Shown in pieces: positions 55,122-63,705 of a stretch of DNA of 64,000 nucleotides. The stretch lies in NCBI RefSeq assembly GCF_900095695.1, contig NZ_FMIQ01000003.1, positions 1 to 64,000 of the forward strand, in the 5' to 3' direction. The DNA comes from Hafnia alvei (GTDB taxonomy: Bacteria; Pseudomonadota; Gammaproteobacteria; Enterobacterales; Enterobacteriaceae). The notes below the pieces were generated by a model that was not told the DNA's origin, ran no database searches, and saw only the letters and a program-made list of their open reading frames with translations. The position numbers and the translations under genes were made by a program. The stretch's first letter is position 1; each line of letters starts with the position of its first letter.

Positions 55122-55414
55122 GCGCGTTCCTCCCAAGGCAGGTTTTTCACATCGCTGGCGCGAACTAGCAGCGTTTCCAAACGGGCGCGCAGGATGCAGT
55201 CCAAGGCACCTTTGTCATCAACGATGAGCTGAACGCCGCTAATATCATGACGCTTGAGAATCTCCATAACGGTAGCGCGGATCGCGTCGCCGAACTGTTT
55301 CTCAACGCTGCTGCTGATTTGCAGATCAATCTCTGGTGTGTCGATAGGCGCTATTCGCACCATCACATCGCTAGACTCCAAAGTGCCAGCGACGGCTGCT
55401 TGGGTTATTTTCAT
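55118..55414 (-). CDS. citD: citrate lyase acyl carrier protein CitD
   Basis: CitD carries the phosphoribosyl-dephospho-CoA group. The 98 residues equal E. coli CitD. Ser14 in GTLESSDVM is the known attachment site. [16 protein letters not shown]-like sequence ([20 protein letters not shown]) is conserved near the C-terminus. Both ends overlap neighbours by four bases (citC stop and citE start), a tightly coupled operon. Confidence 0.96.
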   Translation of the reverse strand: MKITQAAVAGTLESSDVMVRIAPIDTPEIDLQISSSVEKQFGDAIRATVMEILKRHDISGVQLIVDDKGALDCILRARLETLLVRASDVKNLPWEERA

Positions 55415-56487
55415 TTTTCACCTGTTACTAATGCGGATTCCTGCGGCCGGTCAGTCGCGTTTTCTGAGCGAGGAACGAGCAAGCGTTGTAAATAAGCGCG
55501 GGTCGCTTCAGGCACCAAAGGCGCGATGGCCGGAAGATCTTTTTGCACCAGCAGTTTGCGTACCCACGAGGCGGAGATCGCGGTGTCGTGGTGTTGCAAA
55601 CGCTCAATTTCCACCAGTTCAATCGGTGGTGCGGGCAGAGACGGCGTCTCCAGCCAGTGGCGCATGTCACGGTTGTATTTGGCCGTCACCTGGCAGTACG
55701 GTTCGGTACCGACGAAACGATGGGTAATACCCAAGGCTGGAGCCAAATACTGACGAAAAATTTTAAGGTCGATCTCGGTGTAACAATCGTCAACAACGCC
55801 TTGTTCTTTGATGAAGTAGCAAGGGAATGTTGCGCGAGAAATGATGTATTCCGAGCCACGGTGCACCGTTAAGTTCTTGATATCAGAAGTTCCGGCACGC
55901 ACCAGTTCGAGGCGGTCTTCATAAGGAAAACGTGAAGTATCCTCTTTGACCAAGAACAGGTGCAGCCAATCGCATTGCGCCGCCGCCTGCTGAACCAGAT
56001 AACGGTGCCCGTTGGTAAACGGGTTGGCATTCATAACGATGCTGCCAATTTTATTGCCGTCGTGGCGTAGCGTCGTGAGATAGCTGGCGTAGCGCTGAAT
56101 TCGTGTGGCGCTGTTTTCCATCAGCACCATGACGTTGGGTACGCTGGTGACGGTATAAAAGCCGCACTGCTTGAATAACGCTTCGTTCTGGGTTTTTGTG
56201 TATATAAATAAATGAGTGCAGTGCTTTTCATACGCCAGATTAATTAATTCTGTGGCGAGGGTGAGCGCGAGGCCTTCACCACGAACAGATTCACTGATAG
56301 CAACACATTTAATAATATTCCCCGCTATCCCACCGCAGGCGATTAGCTGGTCATCACGGGTGACGGTAATAAATACTTCCACCGTGGAATCAATGCTCAG
56401 GCCATTTTCTCGAAGAAAATGAGCGATGACAGCGATCTTCTTATTTTCCGAACGCTTAACCTGAGAAAATACGGTATTACCAAACAT
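55411..56487 (-). CDS. citC: [citrate (pro-3S)-lyase] ligase CitC
   Basis: CitC acetylates the thiol of the citrate lyase prosthetic group using ATP and acetate, switching the enzyme on. The 358 residues (E. coli 352) show an N-terminal GNAT-like domain (about 1-125, [20 protein letters not shown]) and a C-terminal nucleotidyltransferase domain with [15 protein letters not shown] (HxGH-like) and [10 protein letters not shown]. The start at 56487 has AGGAAA upstream; eight more in-frame codons precede it. It is the first gene of the cit operon and diverges from citA. Confidence 0.95.
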   Translation of the reverse strand: MFGNTVFSQVKRSENKKIAVIAHFLRENGLSIDSTVEVFITVTRDDQLIACGGIAGNIIKCVAISESVRGEGLALTLATELINLAYEKHCTHLFIYTKTQNEALFKQCGFYTVTSVPNVMVLMENSATRIQRYASYLTTLRHDGNKIGSIVMNANPFTNGHRYLVQQAAAQCDWLHLFLVKEDTSRFPYEDRLELVRAGTSDIKNLTVHRGSEYIISRATFPCYFIKEQGVVDDCYTEIDLKIFRQYLAPALGITHRFVGTEPYCQVTAKYNRDMRHWLETPSLPAPPIELVEIERLQHHDTAISASWVRKLLVQKDLPAIAPLVPEATRAYLQRLLVPRSENATDRPQESALVTGEK

Positions 56488-56878
56488 AAAGTTTCCTGTT
56501 GCTTGCCGCATGCGTGCAGTAGGGTCACAATTGTTGTGATTTGTTGCATATTAATAACGTTTTATTTTCAATTGCTCGACGCAACGCTTTAATCTTATTC
56601 GTTTATATTTTTGCGTTGACGGAATGATCGTAAGGAGTATTAAGGCGGGAAATCTTGACCTATTTCACAAAGAGTTATCAGAATTAAATAGACTTAATGG
56701 TTTTTATTTCTTTAATTATCTTTATTTGCATAACTAACGTGGTTTTTATTTGTTTAATTGATTTAATCCGTAGAATCTGCAACGATCTAATCCATAGTGG
56801 GTAGAAAACAAGGAAACATATTCATTACATTTCCCTGATACTAGTCCATCTTTTCGCCGCAAAAAAGAGGAAATATCG
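56488..56878. promoter_or_regulatory. divergent citC / citA control region with paired direct repeats
   Basis: The 391-base spacer is very AT-rich on the citA side. Two direct repeats TGGTTTTTATTTSTTTAATT start at 56698 and 56740, 42 bases apart (about four helical turns), with one mismatch over twenty bases. They are good candidates for CitB (DpiA) binding, since that regulator binds AT-rich DNA in relatives. GAGGAAA lies before citA. Confidence 0.6.
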
Positions 56879-58540
56879 ATGTTTGGCAAACCAAATGTTA
56901 AAGAATTTAGGTTTTTTAGCCGCATCGCATTTCCTTTACGAATATTTCTTTTATTACTCCTAGTCTCGACATTATTGGTCGCTGCGTTGGGGAAATATCT
57001 ATCCGCCTCTTTTGAAGATTATCTCAGCAATCATGTACGTGATATGGCAATGAACCAAGCCAAAATCATTGCTTCAATTGATAGTGTTGTCACGGCGGTG
57101 AAAAATAGAGATACCAAACGTCTTGCCATTATCGCCAATAAATTAGGTACCGGTTCGGATTTTGACTATGTTGTAATCGGGGATAAAAATTCTATCCGCT
57201 TATATCATCCCAACCCGGCCAAAATTGGTCTTCCTATGCAGTGGAGTAAGCCCGGGGCACTGGAGCGTGGTGAGAGTTATTTTATCACCGGCAAAGGCTC
57301 TATCGGTATGGCAATGCGCGCGAAAACGCCAATTTTTGATGAGCAGGGCAAAATTATTGGTGTCGTTTCGCTTGGCTATTTGGTCAGCAAAATAGATAGC
57401 TGGCGGCTAGACTTTTTACTGCCTTTGGCAGGCGTATTTGTCTTGATTCTGATTATCTTGATGCTGCTATCGTGGATGTTTGCTTCGCACATTCGTCGAC
57501 AGATGCTAGGGATGGAACCGCGCCAAATTGCGCGCGTGGTACGCCAACAAGACGCGCTGTTTGGTTCAGTATATGAGGGACTTATTGCGGTCGATCCCGA
57601 TGGGTTGATTACTGCGATCAACCGAAATGCGCGCAAAATGTTAGGGTTACGCTCGCCAGGAAGGCAATGGTTGGGGAAACCTATCGAAGAGGTTGTTGAT
57701 CCTGCGGGCTTTTTCACGGAACAGATTGAAGAAAAGCGGCAAGATGTCATTTGCACTTTTAACGGCTTAAGCGTGATTGCTAACCGTGCCGCCATACATT
57801 TCGGCGATGAGCTATTGGGCGCAATTATCAGTTTTCGTAGCAAAGATGAAATTAGCACGCTTAACGCCCAGCTCACGCAGATCAAACAATATGTTGAAAG
57901 CCTGCGCACGTTACGCCATGAGCATCTTAACTGGATGTCGACGCTTAACGGGCTATTACAAATGAAAGAATATGATCGTGCGCTCGCAATGGTGAAAGGT
58001 GAGTCACAGGCGCAGCAGCAGCTTATTGATAACCTGAGAGGTTCTTTCGACGATCGTCAGGTTGCGGGGCTGCTTTTTGGCAAAGCACAGCGCGCTCGTG
58101 AACTAGGACTAACGTTTAATTTGGTTGAAGGCAGCCAGCTACGTCAGTTGCCTGAAGGGCTAGATAGCACGGAGTTTGCGGCCATCGTGGGTAATCTACT
58201 CGACAATGCCTTTGATGCTAGCCTGAAGAATTTGCAGGGTAATAAAACCATCGAGCTGTATCTTAGCGACGAAGGCGAGGATGTGATCGTGGAAGTAGCC
58301 GATCAAGGATGTGGCGTTCCTGAGTCTTTACGTGAGGCTATTTTTGAGCAAGGGGTAAGCACCAAAACAGAAGACGCCGGTGAGCATGGTATAGGACTAT
58401 ATCTGATTGCCAGCTATGTTGGCCGCTGTGGTGGTGTGATTACGTTGGAAGACAACGAACCTTGCGGAACTTTATTTTCCGTATTTATTCCGAAAGTGAA
58501 AAAGACTTATGACACAACCAATAACGATTCTAATTGTTGA
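56879..58540 (+). CDS. citA: citrate sensor histidine kinase CitA (DpiB)
   Basis: CitA senses external citrate and phosphorylates CitB. The 553 residues match E. coli DpiB (552). Order: first membrane helix (about 17-40), periplasmic PAS-type citrate domain (about 42-178, with YVVIGDKNSIRLYHPNPAKI and FITGKGSIGMAMRAKTP), second helix (about 180-202), cytoplasmic PAS domain (about 220-325), phosphoacceptor in SLRTLRHEHLNWM, and the ATPase with GNLLDNAFDASL, VADQGCGVP and GEHGIGLYLI. The citB start lies 32 bases before its stop. Confidence 0.96.
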   Translation: MFGKPNVKEFRFFSRIAFPLRIFLLLLLVSTLLVAALGKYLSASFEDYLSNHVRDMAMNQAKIIASIDSVVTAVKNRDTKRLAIIANKLGTGSDFDYVVIGDKNSIRLYHPNPAKIGLPMQWSKPGALERGESYFITGKGSIGMAMRAKTPIFDEQGKIIGVVSLGYLVSKIDSWRLDFLLPLAGVFVLILIILMLLSWMFASHIRRQMLGMEPRQIARVVRQQDALFGSVYEGLIAVDPDGLITAINRNARKMLGLRSPGRQWLGKPIEEVVDPAGFFTEQIEEKRQDVICTFNGLSVIANRAAIHFGDELLGAIISFRSKDEISTLNAQLTQIKQYVESLRTLRHEHLNWMSTLNGLLQMKEYDRALAMVKGESQAQQQLIDNLRGSFDDRQVAGLLFGKAQRARELGLTFNLVEGSQLRQLPEGLDSTEFAAIVGNLLDNAFDASLKNLQGNKTIELYLSDEGEDVIVEVADQGCGVPESLREAIFEQGVSTKTEDAGEHGIGLYLIASYVGRCGGVITLEDNEPCGTLFSVFIPKVKKTYDTTNNDSNC

Positions 58541-59207
58541 AGACGAGACTCCGCTTGCAGAGATGCATGCGGAGTTTATTCGCCATTTCCAAGGCTGTGG
58601 TCAGGTATGGTTGGCGGGAAATCTTGCTCAGGCCAGAATGATGATTGAGCGATTCAAACCCGATCTGATCTTGCTGGATAACTATTTACCCGATGGCAAA
58701 GGCATCACGCTACTGCACGAGTTAACTCAGGCTCGTTTCCCCGGTGGTGTGGTCTTTACCACTGCTGCGAGTGATATGGATACGGTGTCAGATGCGGTGC
58801 GCTGCGGCGTATTTGACTATTTGGTGAAGCCGATTGCCTACGAGCGCTTGGGGCAAACGCTTGAGCGCTACCATGTGCGCAAGCGAATGCTAGCCAATAA
58901 CGATAGCGCCAGCCAACGTCAGATCGATGATATGTTCAATGCCTATGCGCGTGGTGAACAGAAAGAAGAGCTGCCGGTTGGCATTGATGCGCTGACCTTA
59001 GATAAGGTGCAAAAGCTATTTGCCGATCCCGAGGCGCGTCATACCGCTGAAACCGTTGCGCAGGAGCTTAAACTTAGCCGAACAACGGCACGGCGCTACT
59101 TAGAGTTTTGCGCGGGTCGCCATCTGATTATGGCTGAAATCGTGTATGGAAAGGTTGGCCGCCCACAGCGAACCTATAGAGCGCCAGAAACGGCCAAAAA
59201 AGGCTGA
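58509..59207 (+). CDS. citB: citrate response regulator CitB (DpiA)
   Basis: CitB activates the citrate fermentation genes when phosphorylated. The 232 residues carry a receiver domain with acidic pocket VEDE, phospho-acceptor Asp57 in LILLDNYLPDG, and LVKPIAYERL. A C-terminal helix-turn-helix (VAQELKLSRTTARRYLEF, about residues 182-199) binds AT-rich DNA. It overlaps citA and ends 164 bases before lexA. Confidence 0.96.
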   Translation: MTQPITILIVEDETPLAEMHAEFIRHFQGCGQVWLAGNLAQARMMIERFKPDLILLDNYLPDGKGITLLHELTQARFPGGVVFTTAASDMDTVSDAVRCGVFDYLVKPIAYERLGQTLERYHVRKRMLANNDSASQRQIDDMFNAYARGEQKEELPVGIDALTLDKVQKLFADPEARHTAETVAQELKLSRTTARRYLEFCAGRHLIMAEIVYGKVGRPQRTYRAPETAKKG

Positions 59208-59326
59208 TGAATTGGCAGATTATTGACGGGTAGCTGGCTGAAAATACAAAAAATGCACGCTCAATGTAGTTCAGTTGCGCTACGGCTCAATCTTTATGTA
59301 TTTCACGGTTTCAAAATGGTCGCTAC

Positions 59327-59363
59327 CTGTATATACTCACAGCAAAACTGTATAAACAAACAG
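59327..59363. promoter_or_regulatory. tandem LexA (SOS) boxes of lexA
   Basis: CTGTATATACTCACAG (59327-59342) and CTGTATAAACAAACAG (59348-59363) both fit CTGTN8ACAG and lie 21 bases apart (two turns), immediately before the lexA ribosome site. The first is identical to the E. coli box. They give autorepression of lexA-dinF. Confidence 0.95.
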
Positions 59364-59371
59364 GTGGTGGA

Positions 59372-59980
59372 ATGAAAGCACTTACAGCCAGACAGCAGGA
59401 AGTCTACGATCTGATTCGTGACCATATTGAACAAACTGGCATGCCGCCAACCCGAGCTGAAATTGCTCAGCGCTTGGGATTCCGCTCTCCTAATGCGGCC
59501 GAAGAACATTTAAAAGCGTTGCAGCGCAAGGGTGTTATTGAGATCGTTTCCGGTGCTTCCCGTGGTATTCGCTTGCTAATGGAAGATGAAACGGGCCTGC
59601 CTTTAATTGGCCGTGTGGCAGCGGGTGAGCCGCTGTTAGCGCAAGAACATATTGAGGGCCACTATCAGGTGGATCCTGCTTTATTTAAGCCAAACGCGGA
59701 TTTCTTACTGCGTGTTAACGGCATGTCGATGCGTGATATCGGTATTTTAGACGGCGATTTGCTGGCCGTACATAAAACCCAGGATGTGCGTAATGGACAG
59801 GTTGTGGTTGCGCGTATCGAAGATGAAGTAACGGTTAAGCGTCTGAAAAAGCAAGGTAATATTGTCCAGCTGTTGCCAGAAAACAGCGACTTCGAGCCTA
59901 TCGTTGTTGACCTGCGCGAGCAAAACTTCACGATCGAAGGTTTAGCGGTGGGCGTTATTCGTAACGGTGACTGGATCTAA
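59372..59980 (+). CDS. lexA: SOS repressor LexA
   Basis: LexA represses the SOS genes and cleaves itself when RecA filaments form. The 202 residues equal E. coli. The N-terminal winged helix has [20 protein letters not shown] (residues 26-45). The cleavage site is Ala84-Gly85 (RVAAGEP), with the catalytic pair Ser119 (NGMSM) and Lys156 (DEVTVKRL), the same numbering as E. coli. dinF follows after a terminator-like hairpin. Confidence 0.98.
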   Translation: MKALTARQQEVYDLIRDHIEQTGMPPTRAEIAQRLGFRSPNAAEEHLKALQRKGVIEIVSGASRGIRLLMEDETGLPLIGRVAAGEPLLAQEHIEGHYQVDPALFKPNADFLLRVNGMSMRDIGILDGDLLAVHKTQDVRNGQVVVARIEDEVTVKRLKKQGNIVQLLPENSDFEPIVVDLREQNFTIEGLAVGVIRNGDWI

Positions 59981-60018
59981 AACTTCGGCTGTTGTGTTTA
60001 ACATCACACCGATAGACT

Positions 60019-60043
60019 AAGCCCCTTAATTGGGGCTTTTTTA
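60019..60043 (+). terminator. lexA terminator
   Basis: AGCCCC, TTAATT, GGGGCT is followed by TTTTTTA, 40 bases after lexA. Some readthrough into dinF is expected, as dinF is co-transcribed with lexA in E. coli. Confidence 0.8.
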
Positions 60044-60118
60044 TGCGGCATATTTGTTCATGTCTGAAACCTTTTTTTGTTGGGATAACGAGTAGGTTAT
60101 CTGGAATGAATTCAAAAA

Positions 60119-61459
60119 ATGAAAATGCTTACACCAACCGATAAGGCGCTGTGGATCCTTGCACTGCCGATGATCCTGTCGAATATCTCTGTTCCTTTAT
60201 TAGGGTTAGTCGATACCGCTGTGATTGGGCACTTGGATAGCCCTGTTTATCTTGGTGGCGTAGCCGTTGGCGCGATGGCTACGTCATTCTTATTTATGCT
60301 GCTGTTGTTTTTACGCATGAGCACCACGGGGCTGACTGCGCAAGCATTCGGCGCGGGGGATAAAACTGCGCTGGCTCGCGCGCTTGTGCAGCTGCTGCTC
60401 ATAGCGTTGCTGGCAGGGGTTGCTATTATCGCGCTGCGACAACCTTTGATTAACGGCGTGCTGCGGATTGTCGGCGGCCATGAAGATGTGCTGGAGCAGG
60501 CTCGTTTGTTTATGCAGATCCGCTGGCTTGGTGCGCCTGCTACGTTGGCAAACCTCGTTATTCTTGGTTGGTTGCTAGGCGTTCAATATGCCCGTGCGCC
60601 GGTCATATTGCTGGTTGTGGGCAATGTTATTAACATCACGCTCGACCTGTGGTTTGTTGTTGGTCTGGGCTGGAAAGTGCCCGGAGCGGCAAGTGCCACG
60701 GTGATTGCTGATTACGCGACCTTTTTACTCGGGATCGGCCTTGTTTGGCACGTGATGAAGCTGCGCGGCCTGCATCTGGAATATTTCCGCAATGCGTGGC
60801 GGGGAAATCTTCGCCGCCTATTGGCGTTAAACCGTGACATCATGCTGCGTTCTTTATTGCTGCAATTATGCTTTTCATCGCTGACTATCCTTGGGGCCAG
60901 AATGGGAAGCGAAGTGGTGGCGGTGAATGCGGTTCTGATGAATTTACTGACATTTACCGCCTATGCTCTGGATGGCTTTGCCTATGCGGTGGAAGCTCAT
61001 TCAGGGCAGGCCTATGGTGCACGCGACGGTCGTAAACTGCAGAAAATTTGGCATTCCGCCTGTCGGCAGGCCGGTATCGTAGCGGTATTTTTTGCCATGC
61101 TGTATGCCGTATTTGGCCAGCAAATCATTCAGATATTAACTTCGTTGCCAGAAGTACAATCGTTGGCGTTGCACTATCTGCCATGGCAAATTGTTTTACC
61201 GCTGCTGGGCGTATGGTGTTACCTGCTGGATGGCATGTTTATCGGTGCGACGCGCGGTGCTGAAATGCGTAATAGCATGGCCGTTGCCGCTGCGGGTTAT
61301 GGTTTAACATTGTTCACGCTTCCTTGGTTAGGTAATCACGGTTTATGGCTAGCTTTAGCGGTATTTTTATCACTACGTGGTCTTTCCTTATGGATCGTCT
61401 GGCGGCGTCATTGGCGGGAAAAAACATGGTTTCCAGCCAATAATGTTGAATTAAATTAG
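60119..61459 (+). CDS. dinF: MATE family efflux transporter DinF
   Basis: DinF is a multidrug and toxin extrusion family protein induced by DNA damage in E. coli. The 446 residues have twelve membrane segments in two halves. Conserved blocks are ILALPMILSNISVPLLGLVD then TAVIGHL, GWLLGVQYARAPVILLVVGN and YALDGFAYAVEAHSGQAYGA. An alternative start is the second methionine (MLTPTDKALW), which matches the shorter E. coli annotation. It sits directly behind lexA as in E. coli. Confidence 0.95.
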   Translation: MKMLTPTDKALWILALPMILSNISVPLLGLVDTAVIGHLDSPVYLGGVAVGAMATSFLFMLLLFLRMSTTGLTAQAFGAGDKTALARALVQLLLIALLAGVAIIALRQPLINGVLRIVGGHEDVLEQARLFMQIRWLGAPATLANLVILGWLLGVQYARAPVILLVVGNVINITLDLWFVVGLGWKVPGAASATVIADYATFLLGIGLVWHVMKLRGLHLEYFRNAWRGNLRRLLALNRDIMLRSLLLQLCFSSLTILGARMGSEVVAVNAVLMNLLTFTAYALDGFAYAVEAHSGQAYGARDGRKLQKIWHSACRQAGIVAVFFAMLYAVFGQQIIQILTSLPEVQSLALHYLPWQIVLPLLGVWCYLLDGMFIGATRGAEMRNSMAVAAAGYGLTLFTLPWLGNHGLWLALAVFLSLRGLSLWIVWRRHWREKTWFPANNVELN

Positions 61460-61786
61460 GTCGTTATAGCGTCAAATAATCAGGGCAATGTGATAATTCC
61501 GATAGTTTTTGCATTGCCCTAAAATGACGCGTTATTAATATTTGCTTACATTCTAACTGATAAAAATTATTCTCCGCTTATTCCCTGTTTTCTCTCTGCT
61601 TTTACGCCTTGTTGCGAAAGTTTTTTGTTTAATATTGCCGATTATCTAGCTGAAAATATTTTTATGCTCAGTATCCGCTAGTCTTAATGGTGAACGTTAA
61701 CTGATGCCTCACATCGCAGTTATTAATTTAATCGAGTACAGATGTGTGGGGAATATATTCCATTACATAAGTGATACGGAGTTATT
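61460..61786. other. dinF-yjbJ spacer with nested inverted repeats
   Basis: The 327-base spacer contains nested arms: GCGTCA/TGACGC (61469-61474 with 61525-61530) enclosing AGGGCAATG/CATTGCCCT (61482-61490 with 61512-61520). It may end dinF transcription. The remainder is AT-rich and should hold the yjbJ promoter, which is general-stress controlled in E. coli; no sigma-S signature was checked. Confidence 0.4.
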
Positions 61787-61996
61787 ATGAATAAAGATCA
61801 AGCGAGCGGTAACTGGAAGCAGTTCAAGGGAACAGTGAAAGAAAAATGGGGTAAGTTAACCGACGATGATCTTACCGTAATCGAAGGGAAACGTGACCAG
61901 CTGGTAGGTAAAATCCAGGAACGCTACGGCTATCAGAAAGAAGCCGCTGAGAAAGAAGTTAAAGCATGGGAAGATCATAATAAATATCGTTGGTGA
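61787..61996 (+). CDS. yjbJ: CsbD family stress protein YjbJ
   Basis: The 69-residue charged, soluble protein is a typical CsbD family member like E. coli YjbJ, starting MNKDQASGNWKQFKGTVKEK and ending WEDHNKYRW. It is abundant and sigma-S dependent in E. coli, with unknown function. GGAG lies before the ATG. It is monocistronic and converges on zur, with a shared terminator. Confidence 0.94.
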   Translation: MNKDQASGNWKQFKGTVKEKWGKLTDDDLTVIEGKRDQLVGKIQERYGYQKEAAEKEVKAWEDHNKYRW

Positions 61997-62139
61997 TATT
62001 TAATCCTACTTGCTAAATAATCGCTCTGCAAACACGCATTATAAATAAAGAACGGATACGAATATTAAAACGGAAAATATTCCTTTATTGATATTCCTTT
62101 ATTAATAATGTGCCACTGCTGATATTAATTGCAGATGAT

Positions 62140-62172
62140 TAAAAAAAGAGCCGCAGGTGCGGCTCTTTTTCA
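62140..62172. terminator. bidirectional yjbJ / zur terminator
   Basis: AAAAAGAGCCGCA, GGTG, CGGCTCTTTTT has A- and T-runs on both sides and lies between the converging genes. Confidence 0.9.
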
Positions 62173-62188
62173 TTCTATTATATAAAAA

Positions 62189-62698
62189 CTATTTTTTCTT
62201 TTTTGGTTCTGAATGATCGTGATGGCACGTATCGCGGTTATCGCAGGATTCTATTTTCCCACAGTCTCGACATAAACCATGTGCTTCTACCACGCTATGC
62301 TGCAGCGAGAATCCAGTCAGTGCTGCAAGCTTTTCTAAATGTTCCTGCACATCCTGTGTGGTTTGTTCAGTCACTTGACCACAGCGATGGCAAATAAATA
62401 ATGCTGACGTATGACTTGGCTCTTCGATGTGATGGCACATCACGTAGCTATTAGTGGACTCCACTTTGTGAATGAAGCCTTGTTCTAGCAAAAAATCGAG
62501 GGCGCGATAGATAGTCGGCGGCTTAGCCTGCGGCTCAGAAACACGCAGCAGATCCAGTAAATCATAGGCACTAATCGTGCCTTTCTGGCAAGCCATCAGA
62601 CGCAATACCTCCATTCTTTGCGGAGTCAGTCGAACATTGCGTTGCAGACAAATCTCTTCTGCCTGTGCGAGCAGTCGCTCTAACGAGGTTGTGGTCAT
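62189..62698 (-). CDS. zur: zinc uptake repressor Zur
   Basis: Zur represses zinc import genes when zinc-bound. The 169 residues match E. coli Zur (171). The winged helix runs through RNVRLTPQRMEVLRLMACQK and PPTIYRALDFLLEQGF. The metal sites are CHRCG and CRDCGKIESC (two CxxC units) and histidines in MCHHIEEPSHTS. The start at 62698 gives the family length with GGAAG upstream. The frame stays open 36 codons further, but those codons run into an ERIC element and are not part of the gene. Confidence 0.95.
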   Translation of the reverse strand: MTTTSLERLLAQAEEICLQRNVRLTPQRMEVLRLMACQKGTISAYDLLDLLRVSEPQAKPPTIYRALDFLLEQGFIHKVESTNSYVMCHHIEEPSHTSALFICHRCGQVTEQTTQDVQEHLEKLAALTGFSLQHSVVEAHGLCRDCGKIESCDNRDTCHHDHSEPKKKK

Positions 62699-62748
62699 GA
62701 TGTTTTGCTTCCGGCCAAGCCAATAGGGTGCCGTTATTTTAACATAGT

Positions 62749-62875
62749 TATACCCGTCATACTTCAAGCTACATTTTTGTTGGCTGCGTTCCTTCACCCG
62801 AATCACTGACTTGAGTCAGCTCATCGGGATTCACTCGCTTGCCGCCTCAATGTAACTCGAATTATTTTGGGTATA
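62749..62875 (-). repeat. ERIC element, full length (127 bp)
   Basis: The sequence begins TATACCCGTCATACTTCAAG and ends TAACTCGAATTATTTTGGGT plus ATA. The central inverted repeat (TTCACCCGAATCACTGACTT and AGTCAGCTCATCGGGATTCAC, trimmed) matches the ERIC consensus, and the length is the canonical 127 bases. It lies about 50 bases upstream of zur. Confidence 0.93.
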
Positions 62876-62935
62876 TACCCATCAATGGCTCAAGCTACAT
62901 TCTTGTTGGCTGCGTTTGCCTGATACCCAAAATAA
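62876..62935 (-). repeat. truncated ERIC fragment next to the full element
   Basis: CAAGCTACATTCTTGTTGGC and TGCGT repeat part of the ERIC end just before, and GATACCCAAAATA matches the other terminus. The central inverted repeat is missing, so it is an internally deleted copy in tandem. Confidence 0.65.
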
Positions 62936-62972
62936 AACGGGCTGACAGGGGATTCCCGTCAGCCCGCTTTTA
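62930..62972 (-). terminator. terminator of the small secreted protein gene at 63004
   Basis: On the minus strand CGGGCTGAC and GTCAGCCCG form a 9-bp stem (62938-62966) followed by TTTTATTTT. It lies 32 bases after the gene's stop. Confidence 0.8.
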
Positions 62973-63003
62973 CTTAAGGCGGCAGTGGCAAATATACAAT
63001 CTG

Positions 63004-63306
63004 TTATTTGATTTCAGACTGATGAGCATAGGCGTCGCCGTTATTCAGATTATTGATAACAGTTGCGCGTTGATCCTGTGCACTCAGCTGTGAAAATGTT
63101 GCGCTACCGTGAACCGTCGGTGTTGCAATACCGGCTTCATGCAGTTTTTGTTTAGCCATCATCTGATGAGCGTAAGCAGAGCCGTTACGGTTTGAATATG
63201 CCAAGGTGCTTTGTTCTGCTGGGCTGAGGTCAGAAAATGATTGAGCGAAGGCCGAACCAGTTAGGGTAAGAGCAACGATAGCAGACAGTAAGATTGAAGT
63301 TTTCAT
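63004..63306 (-). CDS. small secreted protein with two copies of a FS-x-L/M..NNGxAxAHQ repeat
   Basis: The 100-residue precursor starts with a signal peptide (MKTSILLSAIVALTLTGSAF then AQ, cut after about residue 21). The mature part has two related units: SFSDLSPAEQSTLAYSNRNG then SAYAHQ, and TFSQLSAQDQRATVINNLNN then GDAYAHQ. No cysteine is present in the mature part. The family was not recognised. It is preceded by AAGAGAA and followed by a terminator. A one-unit paralogue lies just upstream on the same strand. It is likely periplasmic; the function is unknown. Confidence 0.8.
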   Translation of the reverse strand: MKTSILLSAIVALTLTGSAFAQSFSDLSPAEQSTLAYSNRNGSAYAHQMMAKQKLHEAGIATPTVHGSATFSQLSAQDQRATVINNLNNGDAYAHQSEIK

Positions 63307-63422
63307 GATTTTCTCTTCTTTAAATTTTTTGAAGTAGGTCAGGGCACACAGTGGCGACTCACTGACCTACTTTGCAGGTTTTAATAACGAATTCAATTCT
63401 GTATGGCACTGGGCAATGCCGA

Positions 63423-63584
63423 TTATTTATTGATAGTGATCTGATGAGCTTGAGCACTACCGTTGTTCAGATGATTAACGACGGTTGCGCGTTGTTCGCT
63501 AGCAGTCATATCTGAAAAGCTTTGTGCAAAAGCGGAACCCGCAAGGGCCAGAGTCATTAGTACGGTCAAAGTGATAGTTTTCAT
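63423..63584 (-). CDS. small secreted protein, one-repeat paralogue
   Basis: A 53-residue frame has a signal peptide (MKTITLTVLMTLALAGSAFA) and one unit of the same repeat (QSFSDMTASEQRATVVNHLN then NGSAQAHQ), ending ITINK. Its signal and repeat closely match the 100-residue neighbour 116 bases downstream, so the pair arose by duplication. The start is supported by similarity to its neighbour; AGCGAGATGACACC precedes the ATG with GAG as the only ribosome-site candidate. The function is unknown. Confidence 0.75.
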   Translation of the reverse strand: MKTITLTVLMTLALAGSAFAQSFSDMTASEQRATVVNHLNNGSAQAHQITINK

Positions 63585-63705
63585 GGTGTCATCTCGCTAA
63601 ATGTGTGATCTAGATACTGATTTAATAGACCAGTCGTCTAGTTAAAGGGTAAAAAATAATGCCAAACGTTTTCACGCAGGCATTCATTGTGCTGCGATTG
63701 TCTCT

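Noticed and set aside
62699-62806. N-terminal extension of Zur
   Set aside because: The extra codons include ERIC sequence, and the start at 62698 fits the family.
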